DNA of 64,000 nucleotides from contig NZ_BLAJ01000003.1 of the NCBI RefSeq assembly GCF_009176305.1, positions 186,001-250,000 on the forward strand, given 5' to 3'. Below are positions 16,465 to 25,590 of this stretch, one piece after another. The position numbers were made by a program, and so were the translations under genes. The stretch is from Martinezella dioscoreae. Lineage in GTDB: Bacteria > Pseudomonadota > Alphaproteobacteria > Rhizobiales > Rhizobiaceae. The notes beneath the pieces are model-generated. The model was not told where the DNA came from. It searched no databases and worked only from the letters and a program-made list of their open reading frames with translations. The first letter of the stretch is position 1; every line of letters begins with the position of its first letter.

Positions 16465-18473
16465 CAACGTCTGCCTTTAAAGGTTTTGAAGTCCCCGGTT
16501 CCAAAGAGACTTATGCCTAGCCAAAGTCGGCTGCTTCGCTCAGGCTCTTCCAAGACCCGATCCCCCAGATCCGAAATAGTCCCAACCCCGGCAATTCGCA
16601 GGTTCATAATCCTGGATGGCAAGCCATATCCTTTGTCATGAAGTATATGCAGCAGATCATACGTTAACTGCTGCGAGGTGCGACCAACCCGCAATCCCGG
16701 ACGTGTCACGTCTTGAAGGTGAATGTCCCAGAGGGCCTTCCCGTCTTCCCAAATTTTACAGAGCATCACCTTGTGACCCTCAAGAACTCGAGCATTTTTC
16801 AGAAGAAAATCTTGTATGGATTCGATCCCTTGCACTCCTTCATGCAAAAGGGGATCCACGAAGCTGTAGGGATCTATGTCTCCTCGAAGACCGATCTCCA
16901 GGTTTACCCAACCATTCCGCCAGAAGCATAGCCGCTGTCGCCCATTGCCGAAATCTTTATTGGTAGGGCTTCGATACAAGGTTTCGCCGGCTAGCCGGTT
17001 TAGTTTCGTGCCTGCCCTTGATAGTGCAACAAAACCGACATTCGCTTCCTCCTCCAACGAACCTTTTTCATCCAGGTCTTCGTTTGGCGCCGCGTTTAAA
17101 ATGGTCACGACGTCGAATTCCATCCCCTTAGATTGATGGATCGTCGTGATGAGCACGCCTTCGTCAAATACACCTTGGTCGTCTGGAAACGCATCGGGCC
17201 ATCCCAGACGGTTTCGGAGCGCGGAAAGCGCTACAGAAGCTGCATCTTCTGGCTCGCCGGATGCAAGCGCTAAGCGCTCCCAAGCGAGCTGTTCCGCTGG
17301 CAACCGTAATGCCAGCCTCGTGTCGCTCTCCCAAAGGTTATGCAGGTGAGCGTAGATACGCGAGAATTGCGTTCTCGTGACATCCGGAGATCTCACTTTT
17401 CGTAGAAGCGCACCAATCCATGCCGGCGGTAATGAAGCAAAGTTGCCGGCGTGCAGACGAACCGGCGACGATGGTCCTTCGACCTTTGTCCCCAGTACTT
17501 TCTGCATCACCCGCATGGCATCGCCGTTCGTTCGCGTCAGTATCGCATGAGTTCCAATGTCGTCTTTGCGGAAGCGCTCCGCATCGTCGAACGCTTGCGA
17601 CGGTGGGAGCTGAGAAATCGCATCGCGCACACGGAGCAGCTTTTCCTCATCGGGTCGGTTGCTCAGCAAAACCGATCTTATTTCGGAAGAAAGCTCTGCG
17701 ATCTCGGGCTTCGATCGAAAATTCCGTTGCAGCGTTCGGTGGTCTAATTCAGAGCCGTATGACTCCCTGACGCTGCGCCAGTATTCAGACGCACTAGCGT
17801 CGGCATCGGCTCGGCTGGCGCCAAAGCCGTAAATAGCCTGGGCGGGATCTCCCAAGATGGTGAATCCACAACCGCCCGATCCTTTTGGCGCCAGCAGCCC
17901 CAGCAAACAAAGAACCAATTCTCCCCGAATACCTGGCATATCTTGGAATTCATCGACGATGACATGACGACGTTCACCGATGAAATTGCGTACTTCGTCT
18001 CGACGAGGCCCTTTGATCAGCTCAACGAGCTCAGCAATATTTTGATCATAGCTGCGCGACAGCATTATTGAAGGAACGGCTCCCATGAGCCTCAGAATGC
18101 GAAACGTCCATGAGTCAAAAGTGCGGATCGAAACATGCCGTAGATGCTCAAGCGTGTTGGCGTTTGTCTCGGATATGAGCGAGAGCCGCCGGGTTAAGGT
18201 CCGAACTGCACTTCTGGAGAAGCTCAGGACGAATATTTGGCCTGGCGAGAGAGAAGAATTGACAAGATGACTTAAACGACGAGCGGCAAGTTCGGTTTTA
18301 CCGGTGCCGGGGCCTGCCTCGACAAGGATTCGAGCAGTCGCCTCGGCCCGGATTATGTAATCTCGATTGCGCTTATCTTCTGATTGCTCAGGCTCCTGCC
18401 GGAATTCCGTCGAAGTCCGACCGGCTGTCGCGTCTGCGGCCAAAGGTATATTTGAATGTGCTGTCGATTTCAT
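16464..18473 (-). CDS. UvrD/Rep-like SF1 helicase, first gene of the DISARM-like operon
   Basis: About 669 residues from ATG 18473; frames back to a TTG at 18581 lack a ribosome site. Near residue 52-60 is Walker A EAGPGTGKT, near 174 VDEFQDM, near 208 GDPAQAIYGFG, then LQRNFRSKPEIAEL, and late TTIHQSKGMEFDVV. These are SF1A helicase motifs I, II, III, IV and V. The last about 170 residues are an extra domain rich in hydrophobic and basic residues that I do not recognise. A TTGAAT-N16-TATCAA pair just upstream (18488-18516) could be the operon promoter. The overlap with drmA (TGATG) ties it to the defence genes. UvrD-like helicases are not standard DISARM parts. Confidence 0.9.
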   Translation of the reverse strand: MKSTAHSNIPLAADATAGRTSTEFRQEPEQSEDKRNRDYIIRAEATARILVEAGPGTGKTELAARRLSHLVNSSLSPGQIFVLSFSRSAVRTLTRRLSLISETNANTLEHLRHVSIRTFDSWTFRILRLMGAVPSIMLSRSYDQNIAELVELIKGPRRDEVRNFIGERRHVIVDEFQDMPGIRGELVLCLLGLLAPKGSGGCGFTILGDPAQAIYGFGASRADADASASEYWRSVRESYGSELDHRTLQRNFRSKPEIAELSSEIRSVLLSNRPDEEKLLRVRDAISQLPPSQAFDDAERFRKDDIGTHAILTRTNGDAMRVMQKVLGTKVEGPSSPVRLHAGNFASLPPAWIGALLRKVRSPDVTRTQFSRIYAHLHNLWESDTRLALRLPAEQLAWERLALASGEPEDAASVALSALRNRLGWPDAFPDDQGVFDEGVLITTIHQSKGMEFDVVTILNAAPNEDLDEKGSLEEEANVGFVALSRAGTKLNRLAGETLYRSPTNKDFGNGRQRLCFWRNGWVNLEIGLRGDIDPYSFVDPLLHEGVQGIESIQDFLLKNARVLEGHKVMLCKIWEDGKALWDIHLQDVTRPGLRVGRTSQQLTYDLLHILHDKGYGLPSRIMNLRIAGVGTISDLGDRVLEEPERSSRLWLGISLFGTGDFKTFKGRR

Positions 18474-18619
18474 GATTCCCGCCCATTCCATTGATAGTGA
18501 AATTCGATGGAGATTCAAGATCTGGTTGCATTCCAAGTTAGAAATCAGCCGTTTGCCCCGTCGCGCGTTGCACTTTTTCAACGGTGGTATTCGCGAGCGT
18601 CCCCGGTCCGATGACGCTA

Positions 18620-18996
18620 GCTGAAGATCGGGCAGCGGAAGGAGCTTATCGGTGCGCCCCCATCAACCCTGCCTTCCTGAAACGCTGTCCGCAGCTCACT
18701 CCACACAGTATTCGGCCACACCCATTTCTCCGCGTGAGGTCGCCATCTGACATCTTCATCCGCGTAGATGAGATCATTTTTAAGGGACGAAAAACCTCCG
18801 CGGTTTGGCGACCGCGCCGATAGGCGACGTGCAGGAGATCGTTGAGGATGCAGTCGGCGGCAGCCCGGTCGAAGCGGCTGCGGTTCAGCGAGTGGCACAG
18901 GGCCGTCTTCAGTCGCTCGAAGTGGGCGGCGTCGCTCTGTCCTTTCTAGCCGATGGCCTTCTTCGGTTCGGCCGTTGTGATGGATTCGGTGGTCAT
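18620..18996 (-). pseudogene. Small hypothetical gene with in-frame amber stop and frameshift
   Basis: An ATG at 18996 with a good GGAGAG site begins MTTESITTAEPKKAIG and then meets TAG at 18946-18948. Reading past it gives a plausible protein for about 70 codons (GQSDAAHFERLKTALCHS and on). After that the credible sequence moves to another frame (ADEDVRWRPHAEKWVWPNT near 18690-18770). One stop and one frameshift in a short gene point to decay. I do not recognise the family. It lies between the UvrD-like gene and the decayed AAA gene. Confidence 0.4.
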
Positions 18997-19105
18997 GCTG
19001 TCTCTCCTTCATCCGTGCAACCGTTGTCTGATCTTCCGACGCGTTTTTGACGTCGGCATATCCTCAGTGTCATCCGACCTGAGACCGTCGACGATCTGCG
19101 TCCCG

Positions 19106-20790
19106 TCAGACGCCCCGCCAGATCAGCTCGAGCCGGAGGCCCTCGATCGAAGTCCGGTAGGATTCGACGATGGTCTTAGCGCGGGCAAGCTGCTCCTGCA
19201 GGACGCGTTCGATCCTCTTGAGCAGCGGGCCGTCGACCCGTCGGGCGCTGGCGAACAGCCGCTCGTCGACGCCAGCCGGCCACGAGGCGAGCATGCCGTT
19301 CATGCCGAGATGACAGTCGAGGATGATCGCGATGCCCGTCGCCCCGTCGAGGTCAGACGCGACGCCGTCGCCGTGATAACCGACGAAGACCTGCTCCGCG
19401 GCCATCCTGCCCATATGGACGGCGATGTTGTCGAGGTAGAACTGCTTTCCGTTGTTGGCGAGTTCTCTGCTTTCGAGCACGGCGCCGCCCAGGATCTGAC
19501 GCTCCAGCGAGGACGACGCCCTGCTCTCGATGGAGACGCGCCAGACCCGTGGCGACCGTGACGACGGCATGGCCGAGTTTGTGCGTCGCGAGTGCCCAGC
19601 GGAACTTCTCCGAGAGCTGAACGCGGCACGGAAGACTTCCCATGGTGTCCGCGACGGTGACCTTCCTCCGATCGCGGCGGGCCAGCCGGACGATCCGGGA
19701 GATGTCCGCCCCGGTCAGGCTGGAGCTGTCCTTGGCGAACCGCGAAAAGCCTTCGTCGGAGAGGTCGCCGCGAAGATCGTGGCAAAGGATTCCGACACGT
19801 GCATGGGCGTCCTGGAGCGGCAGTTGGACATGGTTTTCCAGCCTGCCGGGCCGAAGTATTGCCGGATCGGTGACCGCCCGGTTGTTGCAGGCGCCGGCGA
19901 CCACCACGCCTTTCCTGTCGACCATCCCGTCGAGGCATTTCAAGGAAGGAGTCGATGACCTGCCGGACGTAGCTCCTGTTATGGCCGCAGTCGCTCTCGT
20001 GGTCGGCGAATCCATCGATCTCGTAGATGAACAGGATCGCGGGCGCTGTCTTCTGAGCGTGCTCGAACGCCTTAAACATCGCCCGCTGCATGTCGCCCAG
20101 ATGGCCTTTCGCCCGCCGACGTCGCTCCACCGGATGCGGCCGTCCTTCCAGTCGTTCAGGTCCTGCTTCAACTGCAGCCCCACTCGCGGGCCTCGCCGTA
20201 GCCGCTCATGGACTCAAGGCGAAGCTCCACATCTTCGACGTCTCTCCGCGCAGGCGGCTGTTTCCTGACGCCGCGTGGCGGATCGGGGCGCACTACGAGC
20301 TAAGCCAGTATGCGGCCGACGCAGCGCCCCGGACGCACGACGGCCCTCTGCATGTCCTCGTCGAGGAGCAGAAAGATTTCCGCCGGATGGTCAGTCGGGC
20401 GACCGCCGTAGATCGAATGGAAGATACCTTTCATCTGGCCGATGGTGGGCGGCTTCATGTTAACGATGACGTCGGCGGCGAGCCGGGCGGGCACAGTGAC
20501 AGACACCTCGTCCGTAAGAGGAGGACGACTTGTTCTCGTCGAGCCCCCCCCGCGATCTCCTTCGCCGAGTTCAGCGGCCTCTTCGGGGCGAAGTCAACGA
20601 TGGCGGCCGGCCGTCGGCGAAGACTGGGCATGTCCTTGCTTTGGCCGGGGCAAGCGCGCCGTCTTGCGCATGAGTTCGAAGAAGCAGTGGAGGCAACATC
20701 CGCACCCTCTACCAGTTCGAAGACCTCTTGGACGAAGATGAGATCGCCCTGCGCGAGCGGCTGCTTCCCGGTCTCGAGAACGGGTTCCAC
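19106..20790 (-). pseudogene. Decayed FtsH-like AAA+/M41 protease, relative of 4115-6037
   Basis: Pieces of one protein are scattered over all three minus-strand frames, in the right order. They are: a DVIVNMKPPTIGQMKG segment near 20460; QLKQDLNDWKDGRIRWSDV near 20140; GHLGDMQRAMFKAFEHAQKT with a Walker B region near 20080; CNNRAVTDPAILRPGRLENH near 19870; LATHKLGHAVV near 19590; and the M41 tail LDNIAVHMGRMAAEQVFVG near 19420. The Walker A segment is missing between the second and third pieces. Walker B reads LFIYEIDG, with Tyr in place of Asp. The zinc motif reads HKLGH, with Lys in place of the catalytic Glu. Several frameshifts and three destroyed active-site motifs make this a clear pseudogene. 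Confidence 0.8.
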
Positions 20791-20898
20791 GTCGTTTGGC
20801 GCCGGGTGGTGGAAGTCTGCTCGGACTGCGCAGAGATCGGCCCTCGTCTCCAGCAGGAGCGTCGCGACGTCGGGGAGGCCCGCCTTACGTTACAGAAA

Positions 20899-21149
20899 TG
20901 AAGTCCGTCCTGAAGGAAGCGGGCGATCATCGGCGACACGAGATCGACATGGACGAGGCGAAGAGGCTTTCGCGTGGGAACGGCCGGTATCTGGCCGCGT
21001 CGCAGGCACTGGAGGCCCTCGAGAGCTTGAAGGCGAACTTCCGGTCGAGGATCGATCACGCGCGGCGGAACCCGCGGTTCAGGCGCGACATCTACGTCGA
21101 CCTCCACTTTCTGCTGCGGGTTGAGCATAGGATGGAGGACGAGCAGTAG
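20899..21149 (+). CDS. Hypothetical charged protein, possibly a degraded fragment
   Basis: An 83-codon frame, very rich in Arg, Glu and Asp and probably helical, ending in DIYVDLHFLLRVEHRMEDEQ. Its ATG overlaps the TGA of a second open segment (20674-20901, containing LYQFEDLLDEDEIALRERL) in an ATGA arrangement, which suggests an old gene pair on the plus strand. The upstream segment has no start codon with a ribosome site. After the TAG of this frame the sequence keeps coding character for about 25 codons. Both may be remnants. I do not recognise a family. Confidence 0.28.
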
Positions 21150-21220
21150 CGGAAGGACGTCATCCGGAAAATCGCGGAGCTGTCGGCGTCCGCCGATGTC
21201 TGCGAAGCCGGGTCGGGAAG

Positions 21221-22057
21221 CTAGCCTTTCGATAGGAAGTCCAAGTCGACGGCCCAGCTTTCCTGGTACTCGCGCCCCGACATTTCGTCCAGCGTCTGGA
21301 CGACGAAGAAGTCTTCCTCGCGGCCGAAGTCTTCATCCGGCCATGCGAACTTGGGATGGTCGGCCACTTTCTTCAGTTCGTCGAGGACGGCCCTTCGGCC
21401 GACCGCCTTGATCTTCTCTGGATCCACAACCACGTGGAACGCGACGAGAGCGCCCTTGGTGTCGAAATTGGGTGCGGCCCGGAGCCGGAACTGACTGATG
21501 GCGCGGTAGACCTGCCCGGCCTCCGAGTTCACGTCGTGCTTCTCCTTAGCGCGGTTGCGGAGATGCCTCAGCGGGCCGTTGCTGATCAACGTCGGGAAGG
21601 CAAACCGCCCGAAGCGGCGCTCCAAGGATTCGCTAAAGATGGAGCGCGTGAAGTCGGTCTTGAATCCGTCGTGTCGATCAAGCTGCAGGAGGGCCTTCTT
21701 GTGAAGGCTGGCGGAGCGCCCGAGGTCGACGACGTGCATGTCGTCGACCGGAAGCTCGAGTCCTGCAGCGGCAGGAGTCATGCCTTTGTCGACCTCCGCC
21801 TTAAGACCAGGCGTCGCGACCACGATCGGGCAGACGGTGACGAACTCCTTGCCGGGGCCGACGTTGACGATGTCGCACGTCTGCGAGATTACCACCCAGC
21901 CTTCGACCGCATGAAGGTCCTGGTCGAGGTCCTCCTTGCTCCAGTCCGTGATAACCGGAAAGACGCGGCAGTCGAGCGCAAAGTCTCCCTGCCGCCACTT
22001 CTCGAGGTCCTCCAGCTCCTTGCTGGTGAAGGCATCAGCCTCCTGTCCGTCCGCCAT
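21221..22057 (-). CDS. Unknown protein with QTCDIV motif; third gene of the TIGR04255 operon
   Basis: A 278-residue soluble protein whose ATG follows the previous stop by 5 bases. The N-terminal part contains LEKWRQGDFALD and then GWVVISQTCDIVNVGPG near residue 55. I have seen this QTCDIV/QGD pattern in uncharacterised proteins next to defence or restriction genes. The middle holds KTDFTRSIFSESLERRFGR, and the end is rich in acidic and aromatic residues. There is no known catalytic motif; the conserved Cys-Asp could be functional. It is coupled to the HTH and TIGR04255 genes, so the three are likely to act together. Confidence 0.65.
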   Translation of the reverse strand: MADGQEADAFTSKELEDLEKWRQGDFALDCRVFPVITDWSKEDLDQDLHAVEGWVVISQTCDIVNVGPGKEFVTVCPIVVATPGLKAEVDKGMTPAAAGLELPVDDMHVVDLGRSASLHKKALLQLDRHDGFKTDFTRSIFSESLERRFGRFAFPTLISNGPLRHLRNRAKEKHDVNSEAGQVYRAISQFRLRAAPNFDTKGALVAFHVVVDPEKIKAVGRRAVLDELKKVADHPKFAWPDEDFGREEDFFVVQTLDEMSGREYQESWAVDLDFLSKG

Positions 22058-22062
22058 GCCGT

Positions 22063-22779
22063 CTACTTGACCTTCAGCTTAACCTTCTTGACGACCTTAT
22101 TGGGAAGGAAACCGGTGACAGCGTCAACCTCGTCCGGCATGTCCGCGCCGATGCGATCGGTCCAGTGGTCCTGGCGGCCGGACAAGACAGGTTCGACGGG
22201 CGACCAACGCGCGGTAGGACGTCCCGCCCCCCTGCCGGTAAGGCGTCTTACGACGGCGAACTCGCCGGACGTCAGCATGTCGCGCACGGTGCGGCCGGCG
22301 TACGAGGTGGCGATCAGCCCGGCGTTCTCTTCCTGCGATCCGCGGTCGAAGAACTTCACCGTCTCGTGCAGCCCGGAAATCCGCTTCGCGTTATCGGCCC
22401 TGACCGCCGCTCCTTGCGTCCAGTTGTAGACGGTTTGTCGAGTGCAGCCCAGAAACTCGCCGATCTCGTTCCACCCGAAGCCGGTCATCCGCTTGATCTC
22501 CGCCAGCATCAGAGGCACGTCGTCAGGGGCGGCAAGCACGGTGGGACTGGCGCTTGCGGCAGTGCCGCGGCGCAGCAGGCCACCGTTGACCATCGGCGTG
22601 CCGTGTGTAGGCATCGAACGCAATCCGCCGCTGGTGGACGTCGCCTGTTGCGAAACGACTCCGCATGCGCGACGCAGGGCCTCGAGGCTCTTGTCGTCGA
22701 CGAGGATCAGACCATAGCCATTGAAGCCGCTAGAGGAACCGTTGCTCCTGAAGCCAAAAGACTTTCTTGCGATGTTCAT
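22063..22779 (-). CDS. HTH-domain protein, second gene of the TIGR04255 operon
   Basis: About 238 residues from the ATG at 22777-22779, which overlaps the TIGR04255 stop as TGATG; a longer frame starts inside that gene. The first 75 residues are Ser/Gly/Thr-rich and probably flexible. Near residues 85-125 is an XRE-like helix-turn-helix containing GFGWNEIGEFLGCTRQTVYN. A second conserved stretch, TVRDMLTSGEFAVVRRLTGR, follows near 180-200, and the C-terminus ends in a lysine-rich tail. It probably binds DNA, as an operon repressor or as part of the working complex. I do not recognise the exact family. Confidence 0.7.
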   Translation of the reverse strand: MNIARKSFGFRSNGSSSGFNGYGLILVDDKSLEALRRACGVVSQQATSTSGGLRSMPTHGTPMVNGGLLRRGTAASASPTVLAAPDDVPLMLAEIKRMTGFGWNEIGEFLGCTRQTVYNWTQGAAVRADNAKRISGLHETVKFFDRGSQEENAGLIATSYAGRTVRDMLTSGEFAVVRRLTGRGAGRPTARWSPVEPVLSGRQDHWTDRIGADMPDEVDAVTGFLPNKVVKKVKLKVK

Positions 22780-23579
22780 CAGGCGTCCTTCCCAAAATGC
22801 TCCAGAAACTTGTCGTTTACGCACCAGCGGAAGAAGTCGTAGGCGCGGTTGGCGAGAGAAGTTGTAATGCTGGAGATTTCCTCAACCCTGTATTCCAGAA
22901 GATTTGATTCGTAGCTAGAGAATGAATCGACGTCGAGAAACCACGACGGAACGTCCTTCGCAGGCATCATCTCCGGATCATGCGATCCGTCGGCGGGAAG
23001 TTGTCCCCAACGGGCCAGAACGCCGCCTTCCGTCGTCTCCGCCTCCAGTTCCGAGACCATGTGACGGACCCCTTTCAGCGCCCCGGTGATCTCGTTCATG
23101 TGCGGATGCAGCAGTTCCTCGATGCGGAGGCCGTCGACGAGTTCAACCTGATCGACATACCGGATGCCGATGCGGTTGACGTGGCTCGGAGAGATCGTCT
23201 CTCCAAGATCCTGCAACAGCGTCCGGAAGCGCTCCGCGAAGTCGTGGCCAGATCCGTATCTCTCTGTCTCCAACGTTAGGAACGTGGGGGTGAGCGACAC
23301 GCGCCAGACGTTCGACGGATCGATGAAACGCCAGACGGGGTTCGGCGTGACCTGGACGCCGCCGGGGCCGAAGACGAAATGCGGGGTGGCTTCCTGCCGT
23401 ACCGTCGGATACCGCCGGCGGATCGCCTGCTGGAACCCCGAGACGAACTGGGGATCCGGCGTGACGGTGACGTCCGGAAACCTGACCTGGGCAAGCACCT
23501 TCACGAGCGGAGCGTTCTTCAGCGGAACATGATCGACGTGTTTTCCATGCAGGGGATCGAAGTTTTTATTGTGAGTCAT
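22779..23579 (-). CDS. TIGR04255-family protein, first gene of a three-gene operon
   Basis: A 266-residue protein. The opening PLKNAPLVKVLAQVRFPDV, the PTVRQEATPHFVFGP stretch and the WRVSLTPTFLTLETERY block near 95-110 match the sporadically distributed family TIGR04255. So does the RIGIRYVDQVEL segment. The family has no established biochemical role, but it recurs in accessory islands. The gene leads an operon in which all three genes touch or overlap (TGATG, then a 5-base gap). The upstream region (23580-23660) is AT-rich enough for a promoter, though no clear boxes are seen. Confidence 0.8.
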   Translation of the reverse strand: MTHNKNFDPLHGKHVDHVPLKNAPLVKVLAQVRFPDVTVTPDPQFVSGFQQAIRRRYPTVRQEATPHFVFGPGGVQVTPNPVWRFIDPSNVWRVSLTPTFLTLETERYGSGHDFAERFRTLLQDLGETISPSHVNRIGIRYVDQVELVDGLRIEELLHPHMNEITGALKGVRHMVSELEAETTEGGVLARWGQLPADGSHDPEMMPAKDVPSWFLDVDSFSSYESNLLEYRVEEISSITTSLANRAYDFFRWCVNDKFLEHFGKDA

Positions 23580-24322
23580 GATTTGCCCCTTCCAACTTCA
23601 TCCACGTTATAGCGATGTAAAGTTACGCGTAAAGTGGGATAATGCACTGCAGGTTTCAACGTTCCGTTAATCGAGCCGCTCAAGCTTAGGCGACCACACC
23701 CGTCGTCAAGCTCTGTCGGGCGGCCCAGCGCGCTTTTTTTGCGTCGCCGTTAATCCGGAGCATCGAAAGCTGCAAGCGATCCGCTTCGCGCGGCAGGGCG
23801 ACCAAGCGCTCCGCTGGGACGACGATGCGTTCGCGCCAGATCATGCTGTAGACCGGGAGCATCACCCGGTCACCAGCCCCTCAACTTCGCAGCCGACCGT
23901 AAGCATCCTGCCGACGCCGTCGTTGCCGACCACTGACGGCGGGGGTGGATTGTAGTGCAACGTGCCCTTCACGAGCAGAAGGTCGTTCACGTTGATTGGC
24001 TCATATTACATCTGGATCAGCACTTCGCATTGGCTGGGCTGTGGCGGTTCGGGCAGTTGGGCGGCCGACAGCCCTTCGGCCGGCGGTCCGAACTTTTCTA
24101 TCTTTATTGCGCGCACGTGAGGTTTTTTCTCTGCTTGTCCGAAAGCCGTTGCGGCGGCTGGTCGCGGCGACGACCTCCGGGCGACGGTGTCGGAGAGCAG
24201 GACAGGCGACGGCGGCCGGTTCGTACAATCATTCCTAGCGAGGAGCGAACAGTATCTTCGTCTCGCGATCGTGCTCGGGGGGTCCGCCCAGAGACGCCGG
24301 GTCGTTCAGCTACTTTGGGCAA
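23580..24322. other. Stretch without a convincing gene
   Basis: About 740 bases between the TIGR04255 operon and a small orphan ORF. Frames on both strands are open here (for example 23955-24734 on the plus strand) but are rich in Arg, Ser and Pro, with no domain-like blocks and poor starts, as expected from high-GC non-coding DNA. Probably decayed sequence. Confidence 0.45.
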
Positions 24323-24514
24323 TCAACCTCCGGATGGACCCCGCTTCTTAAGCGCTTCGCGCGGCCGGCCCTGCTTAATGATTATCCGAGGGCGTTCCGT
24401 GTCGCGGTCGGTAGCCGGCAAAACGCACCCCGCGTTGGTACTTCCGACATTGGCTAGCTCGCGCCCCGAGGTCTTCGGACGGTCGCGATCGACGTCATTT
24501 TCTTTGCTAGGCAT
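24323..24514 (-). CDS. Small hydrophilic orphan protein
   Basis: A 63-residue frame beginning MPSKENDVDRDRPKTSGREL, with GAGG 6 bases before its ATG. The product is highly charged, with no membrane segment, and ends in a basic tail (IIIKQGRPREALKKRG). The composition looks like a real small protein rather than a shadow frame, but I do not recognise it. It follows another orphan gene (24636-25004) on the same strand. Confidence 0.35.
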   Translation of the reverse strand: MPSKENDVDRDRPKTSGRELANVGSTNAGCVLPATDRDTERPRIIIKQGRPREALKKRGPSGG

Positions 24515-24635
24515 TTGGTACCTCAGGTTAATCAGACCACCAGCGCGACCGTACATCTCGCGATGCAACGTCCACGACGCGCGACTGGCGCTCCCTGTAA
24601 ACTCCCGAAACCCGAAAGAATTAATGTCGAGCCTT

Positions 24636-25004
24636 TCAGAGCAGACCATCCAGGTTAACATCGACGATGAACGCTGGGGGAATGTCATGGTAGTGTACGT
24701 GGCAAAATCTTGCGGCGTCCAGTCCCGCCTTTAGAGCGACAGCCGACGTCTCGCCCTCGCAGCGTGCGGTCCAGGTACCAGACGCTTCGTCTCTGCGAAA
24801 TCCGGCCCTTTCGATCAGTCGACGGAGCTTATGACGTTCCATCGGGGTACACGGCGGAACCGCAAAAACAGAGCAGCTATAGAGAGGCTCCTCGTTGCCG
24901 TCAGCGATCATATCATCAACACTGGCCTCGCGCCCCTCCCGGAACGCTTGGTTTTGTGCTTTCTGACTATATCTAAGCCGCCAGTGAAAAACGATGAGCG
25001 TCAT
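24636..25004 (-). CDS. Orphan hypothetical protein
   Basis: A 122-residue frame starting at ATG 25004 with GGGA about 10 bases upstream; the longer open frame further upstream is Arg/Ser-rich and probably untranslated. It contains SVDDMIADGNEEPLYSCSVF, an Arg-rich helix (ERHKLRRLIERAGFRRD), WTARCEGETSAVALKAGLD and CHVHYHDIPPAFIVDVNLDG. The alternation looks like a small folded alpha/beta domain. No family is recognised. GTTGACAAC lies 46-54 bases upstream of the start. Confidence 0.42.
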   Translation of the reverse strand: MTLIVFHWRLRYSQKAQNQAFREGREASVDDMIADGNEEPLYSCSVFAVPPCTPMERHKLRRLIERAGFRRDEASGTWTARCEGETSAVALKAGLDAARFCHVHYHDIPPAFIVDVNLDGLL

Positions 25005-25049
25005 ATGGCTACGTTCCCTGCGATGCTCGATCGCCTTCGGCATTTGTCG

Positions 25050-25058
25050 GTTGACAAC
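25050..25058. promoter_or_regulatory. GTTGACAAC site upstream of orphan gene 24636-25004
   Basis: An exact copy of the 9-base core seen at 3655-3663 and 25598-25606, placed in the promoter region of the orphan gene. It may be coincidence. Confidence 0.22.
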
Positions 25059-25590
25059 AATGAGCAGCCCACCTGCCGGCGTCCGCAACTGATCCGATCT
25101 CCACGCAGAAGCGACCGACCAATCCTTTCCGCGGAATTGTCTCGGAATGCCATTCGAGGTGTTCATGCTCGCATTATACGGAAGGTCGCGCGATACCCCG
25201 AGGAAGGATTCCCGTTCGACCGTATTTGACACTACAGGGCGTTCTACGAGCCCCTCCATATCTGATATCCGACGTAAGATTTTTCGGCGCCTCGCGGCGC
25301 TGGATGCCACAAAGCTCAAAGGACTCGCGCATGCCGGCTCGGTGGCTTCTTCCATACCTATACGTCTTGCGGATTATCTGAAAAATTTCACCATGTCCGC
25401 AAAGTGGTCATTTCGCTCACTACATGATCAAAATGTAGAGTGCGCCGATCGATGTCAAGCAGAATTGCGATTCCGCGTCCGCGACGCGTCGGCAGCCCCG
25501 ATCTTCATGTCGTTGGCCCGATGTTGCTTTGTAACGAGAAAGACTGCGACCGATCAGTCAGAGTGGCCTTGGAAGGATTCGAACGGTTTT

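Noticed and set aside
20090..21124. 344-codon plus-strand frame
   Set aside because: Mostly the antisense of the decayed AAA gene, Arg/Ser/Pro-rich, with no start signal. Only its last part overlaps the possible small gene at 20899, which is in another frame.
22779..22824. Longer start of the HTH gene (22824) in the TIGR04255 operon
   Set aside because: It would lie inside the upstream gene. The TGATG coupling at 22777-22781 gives a better start.
23955..24734. 259-codon plus-strand frame
   Set aside because: Low-complexity Arg/Ser/Pro composition, no domain pattern, and opposite two better minus-strand small frames.
25561..25590. tRNA-3'-end-like sequence (GGATTCGAAC) as a possible attachment-site copy
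   Set aside because: It shares only the common TTCGAA-type core with tRNA-Ser. The flanks do not match, and no T-stem or acceptor pairing can be formed.
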